Source: an uncultured Calothrix sp. (GTDB lineage: Bacteria; Cyanobacteriota; Cyanobacteriia; Cyanobacteriales; Nostocaceae). Taken from it: a stretch of DNA of 64,000 nt. Positions 28,325-36,846 of the stretch are shown piece by piece; position 1 is the stretch's first letter, and each line of letters begins with the position of its first letter. Below the pieces are notes generated by a model. It was not told the DNA's origin, searched no databases, and saw nothing but the letters and a program-made list of their open reading frames with translations. Both the position numbers and the translations under genes were made by a program. The DNA lies in NCBI GenBank assembly GCA_937973965.1, contig CALJJQ010000014.1, forward strand, positions 32,701-96,700, written 5' to 3'.

Positions 28325-29527
28325 GAGGATATCCGTGACAAAGCGATCGCTCTCTCCAGTCTGAAAGCAAATTTGCGATCACATTATATACAATACAGGG
28401 TTTACGCAACGTCTTCTCGTGAGAGAAGATTTATCCGCAGCGATCGCAACGCTGTGTCGGGAAGCGATCGCAAGATTTTTGTGACCACTTTCTTTCCCCT
28501 CTGACGGGGAGCAAGCTAGGTAATGATGTAGTGACAGCTTTCTCCTCTGATGGAGGTATGGGTGGATTAGCAATATTGTTGACTGTTAACTACTAACAAA
28601 AAGTAGCAACATCAGTGGTAAAAATCTGTCATTAAATCCATCAAAATAAAGTAGTTACTCCCTAACAAAAGCCCAAAATTTGATAGTGCAATCAATTGCT
28701 TTTGTGTTATCCTAAAAATCAAGGATTAAACCCAGATTTCTCACGAACTCCTCAAACTTTCAGTGAGTAATGAACAGGTATTAGGAAGTAGTAGGAAAAT
28801 CAATCCATTAATCAATCGGTTATGAATTTCCCGTGAGAAATACAGTTAAATCAATCTTTTATGCAATTTGAATACTCTGATTTTTGTCATTAATTTTACA
28901 CTTCATTTAAGCAATTTATTCAACAATAAAATTGAAGATGTAATGGTAGTAACATGGAATTTTTCAGGTGCATAAAAATTTGATTTTACCTACGACTACT
29001 AATTGGAAAAAACTTGCATAATTTTTGCTATTAAGGTTACAAATATCCCAACTTTACCAGGAAAAAGATGAATTTTCAGCATTATCTCTACACCCGAAAT
29101 AACTCTCATAGTAACGGTCGGTGTAAATAAAGCAACCATTAACTAGAGGAGAAAAGCCTATATATTAATATTTTGAGCTTCCTGCCATTTAGTACTAGCC
29201 TGTGTTTCAAAGAGAGAATCAAGCTGATGACTGAAATCTGCAATCATCAAACAATCTATTTAGAGTGAAACTAAGCTAACTTACGATAGGGAAAATAGCA
29301 CAGGAAATCAAAACAAAAACAGTGAAATCCCTTATTTTTATACTCCATGAAATCAGCTAGCAGCAAATATAATCCAAAATCGACAGATGAATACCCCTAA
29401 AAATTACAGGAATTAGGGAATGGAGAATAGTGAGTAGTAGGAAAATCAACCCTTATCACTTAGTGAAAAATGCAGAAATAACGGATCAACTCAGGAATAA
29501 TCCAAAAACCAAAAAGGAATAACAACA

Positions 29528-30724
29528 ATGTCAATTGAAAACGAGAAACGGATATTAGCCAACTCAACTTTTCGCTGGAGAATGCTACTCACACTTGCAG
29601 TAGGTATCGCTGGTTTAGCATTTGTAATTTATAATGCATCCAGATTTTTAACCCTAGTACCAGGGACATCCAATCAAACACCCCAAGTTACCCCCACTCG
29701 AATTGCAGTCACAGCGCTAGGAAGAATTGAACCAGAAGGTGAAGTCACCCAGTTATCTGCACCAAGTTCCCTCAGTGGTGTCCGGATTGAACAGATGTTA
29801 GTTACCGAGGGGGAAGAAGTTAAACAAGGACAGGTAATTGCTCGATTAGAAGGTTATGCAAGGACAAGAGCTGCACTACAACAAGCAAGAGACCAGGTAG
29901 AAGTTAGTCAAGCACGGTTAGCACAGGTGAAAGCAGGAGCAAAAAATGCTGATGTTGAAGCACAAGCTGCGATGATTGCTCAATTAAATGCTCAACTCCG
30001 AGGTGAAGTAGCAGCACAGCAAGCGATAATTGCGAGACTTCAGACCCAGTTAAATAATGCCAAAACTGAAAATAACCGCTATCAACAATTACTACGGGAC
30101 GGAGCAGTATCCGTATCTTTAGCAGAATCAAAACGTTTAGAAGTTGATACCCTGCGACAACAAATCCGTGAATCGAAAGCAACCTTGAGTCGTAGTATTA
30201 ATACAATTACCAATCAAGTTCGGGAAGGACAAGCGAGATTAGCGAGTTTAAATGAAGTGCGTCCGGTTGATGTGGAATTAGCGGAAGCAGAATTAAGAAG
30301 TACCCGTAGTGCATTAACAAAAGCGAAAGCAGAACACGAATTAACGATGGTGAAATCACCTGTTAACGGTCAGATTTTAAAAATTCATACCAAAACCGGT
30401 GAAGTAATTGGTAGTGAGGGTATTGTGGATATTGGCAAAACCTCACAAATGTATGTGGTCGCGGAAGTTTATCAAACCGATATTGCGAAAGTCAAACCCG
30501 GACAAAGAGCAATTATTACTAGCACTGCATTCAACCGTCAAATTGAAGGAGTTGTCACCGATATTGGTTTACAGGTTGAACGTCAAAGAATTTTGAGTGT
30601 TAATCCCGCAGCAGATACAGACCGTCGTGTAATTCAAGTCAAAATTCGTATTGATGACCCAGAGGACAGTCAATTAGTTGCGCGATTAACGAATTTACAG
30701 GTTGATGTATCTATCCAAATCTAA
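29528..30724 (+). CDS. hgdB: HlyD/DevB-type membrane fusion protein of glycolipid exporter (HgdB-like)
   Basis: A 398-residue periplasmic adaptor. An N-terminal membrane anchor (MLLTLAVGIAGLAFVIYNA, about 19-37) leads into a lipoyl-like half (GRIEPEGEVTQLSAPSS...VTEGEEVKQGQVIARLEG, 70-110). A long coiled-coil hairpin follows with repeated Gln/Ala heptads (115-260), then the second lipoyl half (MVKSPVNGQILKI) and a beta-barrel. It should bridge an inner-membrane ABC transporter to a TolC-type channel (HgdD in Anabaena). It is first of three plus-strand genes matching Anabaena hgdB-hgdC-hgdA, divergent from the Hgl synthase as in Anabaena. Its likely role is deposition of heterocyst glycolipid. 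It could in principle be a DevB paralogue of another function. Confidence 0.87.
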   Translation: MSIENEKRILANSTFRWRMLLTLAVGIAGLAFVIYNASRFLTLVPGTSNQTPQVTPTRIAVTALGRIEPEGEVTQLSAPSSLSGVRIEQMLVTEGEEVKQGQVIARLEGYARTRAALQQARDQVEVSQARLAQVKAGAKNADVEAQAAMIAQLNAQLRGEVAAQQAIIARLQTQLNNAKTENNRYQQLLRDGAVSVSLAESKRLEVDTLRQQIRESKATLSRSINTITNQVREGQARLASLNEVRPVDVELAEAELRSTRSALTKAKAEHELTMVKSPVNGQILKIHTKTGEVIGSEGIVDIGKTSQMYVVAEVYQTDIAKVKPGQRAIITSTAFNRQIEGVVTDIGLQVERQRILSVNPAADTDRRVIQVKIRIDDPEDSQLVARLTNLQVDVSIQI

Positions 30725-30852
30725 TCCCTTGGGGAAGACAAAAATTATTCTCGAGAAATTTTGTTGTTTGTTGACAGTTAACAGTTAACTGTCAACCCTT
30801 AACAATAAAAATGGGATATGTAAACAATCCAAAGTAAAGCAGTATCAATTAC

Positions 30853-32028
30853 ATGAGTTTTAAAATACCCTTAGCATGGCTACAGCTAGTTCGGAATAAA
30901 GTTCGTTCATTAGTAGCTGTAGCAGGGATTTCCTTTCTGGTAATTTTAATGTTTATGCAACTGGGTTTTCAGGATGCATTATATGCAAGTGCAACTCAGG
31001 TGCATAAAAATCTCAAAGGAGATTTATTTCTAGTTAGTTCACAATATAAATCCTTGACCGCAAATCAAAGTTTTTTCCGCTCGCGATTATATCAAGCGTT
31101 AGGGTTTGAAGGGGTTGCGGCGGTGAGTCCGATTTCAATGGGATTTGCTAAATTTAGAAATCCGACTACGGGACAAAAATATTCAATTTATGTGATTGGA
31201 TTTGAACCAAGTAGATCACCGATTGATATTCCCGAAGTCAAGGAAAATATTGATAAAATCAAAACACCGGATGTGGTTTTATTTGACCGTAATTCCCGTC
31301 CCGAATTTGGAAATGTAGCCGAGTTATTTGAACAGGGACAAGACCAGGTAATTGAGATTTATCCTTTTAATGCCTTAGCAGGATATCGTGTGAGAGTTGG
31401 TGGTTTATTTAGTTTAGGACCCTCCTTTGGTGTGGATGGAAATTTATTGGTAAGTGATTCAACTTTTTTACGGATTTTTCCCAATACCCGTCCAGCCGAA
31501 ATGATTGATATTGGTGTAATTAAAGTAGAACCTAGCTTTAATTTGAAGGATATTAGGGCGAAACTTGAGGCTGTATTACCCAATGATGTAATTGTGTTTA
31601 CAAAGCAGGAATTTATTGACTTTGAAAAGGATTATTGGGCAACCCGGACACCTATTGGTTTTATTTTAAACTTGATGTTAACAATGGCTTCGATTGTAGG
31701 AATTGTGATTGTTTATCAAATTCTTTATAGTAATATTTCCAGTCAATTAGTAGCCTATGCAACCTTAAAGGCGATTGGCTACGCTAATAATTATTTATTT
31801 AGTGTAGTCTTTCAACAGGCAATAATTTTAGCTTTATTAGCCTATATACCAGGTTTTATTTTTTCCATTGGTTTGTATGAATTTGCAATGGATGTCACCA
31901 GATTACCCATTATGATGAGTGGACAAAACATGATAATCGTCTTAGTATCAACTATTTTGATGTGTATGACATCCGGTGCTTTAACTATTAATCAATTACG
32001 CTCTACTGACCCAGCAGACATATTTTAA
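30853..32028 (+). CDS. hgdC: DevC/MacB-type ABC transporter permease (HgdC-like)
   Basis: A 391-residue FtsX/MacB-like permease. It shows an N-terminal transmembrane helix (VRSLVAVAGISFLVILMFMQLGF, about 16-38), a large periplasmic domain (about 40-265) and three C-terminal helices: FILNLMLTMASIVGIVIVYQI, FSVVFQQAIILALLAYIPGFIFSIG and MIIVLVSTILMCMTSGALTI. It ends DPADIF, typical of DevC. It works with the preceding adaptor, 128 bases upstream. The ATPase (DevA type) expected in such operons is not encoded here, as reported for the Anabaena hgdBC pair, so an ATPase must come from elsewhere. Confidence 0.87.
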   Translation: MSFKIPLAWLQLVRNKVRSLVAVAGISFLVILMFMQLGFQDALYASATQVHKNLKGDLFLVSSQYKSLTANQSFFRSRLYQALGFEGVAAVSPISMGFAKFRNPTTGQKYSIYVIGFEPSRSPIDIPEVKENIDKIKTPDVVLFDRNSRPEFGNVAELFEQGQDQVIEIYPFNALAGYRVRVGGLFSLGPSFGVDGNLLVSDSTFLRIFPNTRPAEMIDIGVIKVEPSFNLKDIRAKLEAVLPNDVIVFTKQEFIDFEKDYWATRTPIGFILNLMLTMASIVGIVIVYQILYSNISSQLVAYATLKAIGYANNYLFSVVFQQAIILALLAYIPGFIFSIGLYEFAMDVTRLPIMMSGQNMIIVLVSTILMCMTSGALTINQLRSTDPADIF

Positions 32029-32116
32029 CTTTGAGCTTTTAGTTGTTCTATCGACACTAAAATCCAAAATCAATTCCGATGCTTATTTCAACTGTATTCC
32101 TATTAAATTTTTGCTA

Positions 32117-33118
32117 ATGAACTTATCCGAAAAAACTCTTTTGATTACTGGTGTTGGTGAATTTATCGGTCTACGGATGGCAGAAATTGCGATCGCACGG
32201 GGAATGAAAGTACGGGGGATGGAAAGTTCTCCCCAGCGTGCAAAGTTGGCTGAGGCTTTAGGGGTACATGTCACCCTGGGAAGTGTGACAGATATAACAG
32301 CCACAAAATCCGCGTGTCAGGGTGTGGATATCATCCTCCATACGGAGGAACTAGCGAAGGAAGGTGGTGCAATTAAAGTCTTTCGTCAGCTAAATGTGGA
32401 GGGAACCAAAAACCTGTTAAATGTAGCTCAGGCAAGTAAAGTTAGTACATTTATATACCTATCAAGTGGATTAGTATACGGATTTGATTATCGCGATCGC
32501 ATTACCGAGGATGTCCAGTTAACTCCTAGTTCTAATCCCTACTGTCAAACCAAATTGGAAGCGGAACAGTTGGTTCTACAACAAAATCATCCTCCCGATT
32601 TCGGCGTAATTATCATTCGCGCTGGTGATGTCTACGGTCCTGGGTGTATACCCTGGGTAGTCCGTCCCTTGCAAATGATGCAACAAAAACAATTTGCTTA
32701 CGCTGACAATGGTCGAGGGGTAATGAATCATGTCTACGTGGATAATTTAATTGATGCCATTTTTTTAACAATAGAGCAGCAAACCTACGGAGAAATATTT
32801 AACATTACTGACGGTCAAGATACAAGCTGGAAAGAATATTTTGATCAACTAGCAAAAATAGGTAATTATTCCTCCCCCTTTTCCTTGGGAAAAGAGGAAA
32901 TTAAATTATTTTTGAAAGTGCGATCGCAGGGACAAAAGTTATTACGTAAGGAGGTGGATATATTACCAGAATCCATTGATTTTATGAGTCGTCCCTATGC
33001 ATATTCTATCACTAAAGCTCAAACTAAATTAAAATACGAACCCAAAGTGAGTTTATCTGAAGGGATGGCGAAAATTCAAGCTTGGTTACAAACGGTTGAT
33101 ATTACCAAAATTAAATAA
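32117..33118 (+). CDS. hgdA: NAD-dependent sugar-nucleotide epimerase (HgdA-like, UDP-galactose 4-epimerase type)
   Basis: A 333-residue short-chain dehydrogenase of the extended SDR/epimerase family. The Rossmann motif at the start reads LLITGVGEFIGLRMAE (GxxxFIG). The catalytic Ser/Tyr/Lys appear as YLSSGLVYG and NPYCQTKLEAE, where the tyrosine of the usual YxxxK box is kept. VYVDNLIDAI is typical of the family. Position after the adaptor and permease matches Anabaena HgdA, reported as a UDP-galactose 4-epimerase needed for the glycolipid layer. It would supply the sugar donor. ATG 32117 is chosen over TTG 32111. A 3-beta-HSD-like function cannot be excluded from sequence alone. Confidence 0.82.
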   Translation: MNLSEKTLLITGVGEFIGLRMAEIAIARGMKVRGMESSPQRAKLAEALGVHVTLGSVTDITATKSACQGVDIILHTEELAKEGGAIKVFRQLNVEGTKNLLNVAQASKVSTFIYLSSGLVYGFDYRDRITEDVQLTPSSNPYCQTKLEAEQLVLQQNHPPDFGVIIIRAGDVYGPGCIPWVVRPLQMMQQKQFAYADNGRGVMNHVYVDNLIDAIFLTIEQQTYGEIFNITDGQDTSWKEYFDQLAKIGNYSSPFSLGKEEIKLFLKVRSQGQKLLRKEVDILPESIDFMSRPYAYSITKAQTKLKYEPKVSLSEGMAKIQAWLQTVDITKIK

Positions 33119-33527
33119 ATGTTGGTTATGGTAGTTCTATTTACATATTTGGGAAAATTCCACCCAGTTTCTGCTGACTATTCTCTCATAGCGATTTAAT
33201 CAGAAGATGCATATCAAGAACCTCCTCCCCGAATCTTGGAGAAGGTATTCCGTGAGAAAACACTTCTATAGGGTGGGTTATAATTTGCGAGCGGCTTCAC
33301 AAATAATTGGGATGAATTAATAATTCGATTCAAAAACTAAACCGGATTTCAATAGCCAAAAATACAGATATAGCAATCCGGTTTAAGTAGTGAAAAATAG
33401 CGTGCTGTTGACTGGTGACTGTTAACCGTCAACCGTCAAACCTGAACAAACCTACATATAGGATTTCACAAACTATTTAGAACTGCGGTAGGTAATAGAT
33501 AGGTAACAGTAAATAAATGAAATATTT
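33119..33527. other. Gap after hgdA-like gene
   Basis: No gene is seen. The right half is the MITE-like copy 33368-33490, which ends 37 bases before the next start codon. Confidence 0.5.
33368..33490 (+). repeat. MITE-like repeat, TAGCAATCCGA family, copy 4
   Basis: Starts ATATAGCAATCCGGTTTAAG, core GACTGTTAACCGTCAACCG, and ends GAACTGCGGTA. It lies immediately upstream of a glycosyltransferase gene and so may overlap its promoter. Confidence 0.72.
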
Positions 33528-34559
33528 ATGTCCTCAATAGCTCCTAAAGTAACAATTGGACTACCAGTTTACAATGGTGAAAAATATCTAGCCCAAGCAC
33601 TAGATTCATTGCTATCACAGACATTTACTGATTTTGAATTAATTATTTGTGATAATGCCTCCACCGACAGAACGGTGGATATTTGTCAAGAATATCTTCA
33701 ACAAGATCGACGTATTAGCTATTATCGTCATCCGATAAATATTGGTTGTGCCCAAAACTTTAATCGCGTGCGTGAATTAGCCCAGGGAAAGTATTTTAAA
33801 TGGGCTGCCTACGATGATTTACATGCACCAAATTTCTTGGCAGACTGTATCCAGATTTTAGATGCAGATCCGAGTATTATTTTGTGCCATACTCGTACTA
33901 ATTTTATCGATGAAACCGGTAAAGTTTTTGGACAATATCAGATTCATATTGCTGCCGATGTCGATAATATTGTAGATAGATTTCGAGCATTGTTAGTCAT
34001 GCATTTCTGCTATCAATGTTACGGAGTTATGCGTACAGAAGCATTAAAAAAATCTCCTAAAATGGGTAGTCATGGAGCCGCAGATGCCATATTTTTGTTA
34101 CGTTTAGCATTACTAGGAAAGTTTTACGAAATACCCGAGTACTTATTTTTTGCCCGTAGTCATCCCCAGCAATCGATGAGTATGTTTTTTCCGAATCATC
34201 TTGCTATTGCACTGCATCCAGAACCGCAATCACAGAAAATTTTGCCAGATTTTTATGCCTATGCAATTTGGTTTGATTCGGCAAATAAAGACAAAATATT
34301 ATTTCCCCATTGGCGAATTTTGATTGAATATATCCGTTCTGTGGGAATGGGGACAATGACAAAATCTGAACGCTTAGATTGTCTATTGAGTATTTTAGAT
34401 GAATTTAAGTGTCACGATAAATTACTGATTCAGGACTTGATTTATGCAGCAAAAAAATATTGGCAAAATCTACTTTGTCAAACTAATTCTCAAGAATCAG
34501 ATGAATATATATGTTCACAAAATCCCATTCATGGTGTTACTGAATTTGGAGCTAAATGA
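33528..34559 (+). CDS. Family 2 glycosyltransferase in the Hgl/Hgd neighbourhood
   Basis: A 343-residue GT-A enzyme. Visible motifs: VTIGLPVYNGEKYLAQALDSLLSQ (residues 8-31), ICDNASTDRT, the acceptor-side AAYDDLHAPNFL with a YDD in place of the usual DxD near residue 95, and a C-terminal region without membrane spans. It should transfer a sugar from a nucleotide donor in the cytoplasm. Its place after hgdBCA suggests a role in heterocyst envelope glycolipid or polysaccharide. Anabaena has several glycosyltransferases at this position, including HglT, which glucosylates the aglycone; I cannot say whether this or the next gene corresponds to it. Confidence 0.85.
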   Translation: MSSIAPKVTIGLPVYNGEKYLAQALDSLLSQTFTDFELIICDNASTDRTVDICQEYLQQDRRISYYRHPINIGCAQNFNRVRELAQGKYFKWAAYDDLHAPNFLADCIQILDADPSIILCHTRTNFIDETGKVFGQYQIHIAADVDNIVDRFRALLVMHFCYQCYGVMRTEALKKSPKMGSHGAADAIFLLRLALLGKFYEIPEYLFFARSHPQQSMSMFFPNHLAIALHPEPQSQKILPDFYAYAIWFDSANKDKILFPHWRILIEYIRSVGMGTMTKSERLDCLLSILDEFKCHDKLLIQDLIYAAKKYWQNLLCQTNSQESDEYICSQNPIHGVTEFGAK

Positions 34560-34614
34560 TAAATGATAATTGTTTGAGATTGAGATTAAAAACAAAATGA
34601 TTGTATTAGAGACA

Positions 34615-34760
34615 TACAGCAGTCCGAGGGGGATTTGTAAAATCTTACATGTAGGGTTGTTAACGGTTGATAGTTGACGGTTAACAGTCACCAGTCATAA
34701 CAGTCACCAGTCATCAGTCAAGGACACGCTGTTTTTCACAACTCAAATCGGATTGCTGTA
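34615..34760 (-). repeat. MITE-like repeat, TAGCAATCCGA family, copy 5 (inverted)
   Basis: Begins TACAGCAGTCCGAGGGGGATT and ends CAAATCGGATTGCTGTA, a good inverted terminal repeat. The core AACAGTCACCAGTCAT word is duplicated, making it longer (146 bp) than copies 1, 2 and 4. Confidence 0.75.
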
Positions 34761-34870
34761 GCAATGCTACGTCTCTACTAAACATGATATTTTTAATTCA
34801 GATTTGTATTCCGCAACACCACATTAATTATCCTCATATTCATATTTATTTCTCCCCACACCTAACTTTC

Positions 34871-36127
34871 ATGGAATCATTAGCAAATCTCTTATCACGC
34901 ACCCTATTCACCTGGTTTGTGACACTAGTTTTATTTAGCGGTATTTTTATTGCTTATTTACGACTTTGTAGTCAACCAAAAACCGTTGAGCAAATTACCT
35001 TACCCAAAGCCACGGTGATTTTGAGTTTACGTGGTCTCAATCCATTTTTAGAAAAATGTTTACGAGCGATCGCCCAACAAAATTATCCCCAATACAATAT
35101 CAAAATTATTCTCGATAGTCTAGAAGACCCAGCGATAAATCTGGTCAATCAGATTAGTCACGAAATTACAACACCATCAATAGAACTATCTGTACTAACA
35201 GAAATTCCCGCAAATTGTAGCCTCAAATGTGCTTCCCTAATCCAAGCTATTTCCACCCTCGACCTAGATTGTGCAGTGGTCGCATTTGTGGATGCAGATG
35301 TAGTCGTTCATCCAAACTGGTTACGGGATTTAGTTATTCCCCTTGCACCCCCAGAAATTGGTGCAACCACAGGTAATTGCTGGTATTTACCCACTGGAGA
35401 ATATTGGGGTTCTTGGGTGCGCTATTTGTGGAATATTTCTGCGGTCGTACAAATGTTTTTATATGGGATTGCTTGGGGTGGTTCCCTCGCAATGAAAACT
35501 GATGTAATTTATAGCACTGGATTGCTGGAAAAATGGAGTCAAGCCTATGTGGAGGACATCCCTTTACGCAGTATTTTCGGTAAACATAAATTTAAGGTGA
35601 AATTCGTTCCTTCCGCTCTCGTTCTTAATCGCCAAGACTCCCCCCTTCCCAGGGTAATTGAGTCTCTGCAAAGAAAATTACTGGCATCCCGTCTTTACCA
35701 CCCGTTCTGGTTACTAGTGATTTATGATGCTTTCTTTACAGTTGTTTTACCTAATTTCTGTTTACTCTTAATTATCATTGCCTTAATTCGTCTAGAGTTA
35801 AATACAATAGCAACATTAATTACCACCTATTGTTTATACATATTTGGATTATTATTGCTAGCATTAACCTTAGACCGAGAAGCACGTCGCGTCATCCGCA
35901 CCGGAGGTGAACCCATCCCCAAAATAAATCTATCAACGGTAATCAAGATGTTAATTGCCACACCCCTGACCCAATGGGTACATACCTGGACATTATTAAC
36001 TTCCCTACGGATACGAGTTGTCCCATGGCAAGGTGTAATTTACCGCATTTATCGTCCCTGGAAAATTCGAGTTTTGCATTATGCTCCTTTCCAAAGTACA
36101 GAATCCCATCAGCGCAACATTTCTTGA
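34871..36127 (+). CDS. Membrane-bound family 2 glycosyltransferase (BcsA/ceramide glucosyltransferase-like)
   Basis: About 418 residues. An N-terminal transmembrane helix (LFTWFVTLVLFSGIFIAYL) precedes a GT-A domain with ATVILSLRGLNPFLEKCLRAIAQQ, a FVDADVVVHPNW DxD motif and a YVEDIPLR motif near residue 220 that replaces the QxxRW/ED region of processive enzymes. At least three C-terminal spans follow (FFTVVLPNFCLLLIIIAL, YCLYIFGLLLLALTL, and an amphipathic stretch). This layout fits an enzyme that glycosylates a membrane lipid at the cytosolic face. Being next to hgdA, it is a plausible glycosyltransferase for the heterocyst aglycone, but this is inference. I moved the start to ATG 34871, because the earlier 29 codons lack the usual composition. 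Confidence 0.83.
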   Translation: MESLANLLSRTLFTWFVTLVLFSGIFIAYLRLCSQPKTVEQITLPKATVILSLRGLNPFLEKCLRAIAQQNYPQYNIKIILDSLEDPAINLVNQISHEITTPSIELSVLTEIPANCSLKCASLIQAISTLDLDCAVVAFVDADVVVHPNWLRDLVIPLAPPEIGATTGNCWYLPTGEYWGSWVRYLWNISAVVQMFLYGIAWGGSLAMKTDVIYSTGLLEKWSQAYVEDIPLRSIFGKHKFKVKFVPSALVLNRQDSPLPRVIESLQRKLLASRLYHPFWLLVIYDAFFTVVLPNFCLLLIIIALIRLELNTIATLITTYCLYIFGLLLLALTLDREARRVIRTGGEPIPKINLSTVIKMLIATPLTQWVHTWTLLTSLRIRVVPWQGVIYRIYRPWKIRVLHYAPFQSTESHQRNIS

Positions 36128-36225
36128 TAATTTCCGTTTATAGATTTATGCCTCCCATCTACAAATACTCAACTCAATGCTAATATCGATTCAGCCAGGC
36201 CACCCTGAATGCATTTAAGACATCT

Positions 36226-36732
36226 ATGATTGGGAATATATTTAAATTTATTTTCGGATTTTTTTTAGCGATCACAATTTTAATTGGCGGTGGAGTTGCG
36301 ACCGCACTATATTTCATGAATCGTACCTCCATCAACCCTCCTAAACCGATCTTCAGTAACGACCAATCAGAAATCAAAGCCAGAGCAGCGAGGGAAGCAG
36401 CTAAAGCTAACCTCGATCAAAAGTCTCCCTCCCCCTCACCAACAACCGCATCTAAACCCAAACCAACCCCTACACCAACCCCCACACCAACTCCCACCGA
36501 AGTTGCGGAGAAACTCCCTCCCGGTGCTTACACAGCTCGCGTCACTTGGCCACAGGGACTCAGCATCCGTACCCAACCCCAAGCGGAAGCAGAACGAGCT
36601 GGAGGAGTTGGTTTTAATGAAGAAGTAATTGTGTTAAGTCAAAGTAATGATGGAGCTTGGCAAAAAATCCGTTTGAAGGGTAGTGGTCAGGAAGGTTGGG
36701 TCAAAGCAGGAAATACCGAAAAAACTGAATAA
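36226..36732 (+). CDS. Membrane-anchored bacterial SH3-domain protein
   Basis: A 168-residue protein. One N-terminal transmembrane helix (IFKFIFGFFLAITILIGGGVATALYF, residues 5-30) is followed by a charged segment, a low-complexity linker of Pro/Thr/Ser (KPTPTPTPTPTPTE, about 68-93) and a C-terminal SH3b domain (TWPQGLSIRTQPQAEAERAGGVGFNEEVIVL...GWVKAG, 105-165). Such proteins sit on the outside of the inner membrane and usually bind peptidoglycan or peptides. It follows the glycosyltransferase by about 100 bases on the same strand. Function unknown. Confidence 0.78.
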   Translation: MIGNIFKFIFGFFLAITILIGGGVATALYFMNRTSINPPKPIFSNDQSEIKARAAREAAKANLDQKSPSPSPTTASKPKPTPTPTPTPTPTEVAEKLPPGAYTARVTWPQGLSIRTQPQAEAERAGGVGFNEEVIVLSQSNDGAWQKIRLKGSGQEGWVKAGNTEKTE

Positions 36733-36846
36733 TTTGGATATTGGATTCAGTCGGTTATAGTTGACAGACCACTTCTCGACTTCCTACTCCCTCATACCAT
36801 TTCACTCAAAATTTTGATACATTTTCTTCCCCTACTCCCCATTCCC

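Larger units (their letters stand above)
26321..29527. other. 3.2-kb gene-free divergent region between hglE- and hgdB-like genes
   Basis: No reading frame here looks coding on either strand. It contains the inverted MITE-like copy 27608-27776, the second 92-bp repeat 28233-28324, three GTAGTAGGAAAATCAACCC words (near 28095, 28785, 29432) and a perfect hairpin ACACTA-CAGTT-TAGTGT at 26659-26675. Both flanking operons are transcribed outward, so promoters for both must lie here, possibly with long leaders or small RNAs. No canonical GTA-N8-TAC NtcA box was found by eye, though my scan was not exhaustive. Confidence 0.55.

Noticed and set aside
28191..28573. Two short minus-strand frames in the divergent region
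   Set aside because: The first is largely the 92-bp repeat, the second is low-complexity around HIP1 sites; neither is conserved as protein between the repeat copies.
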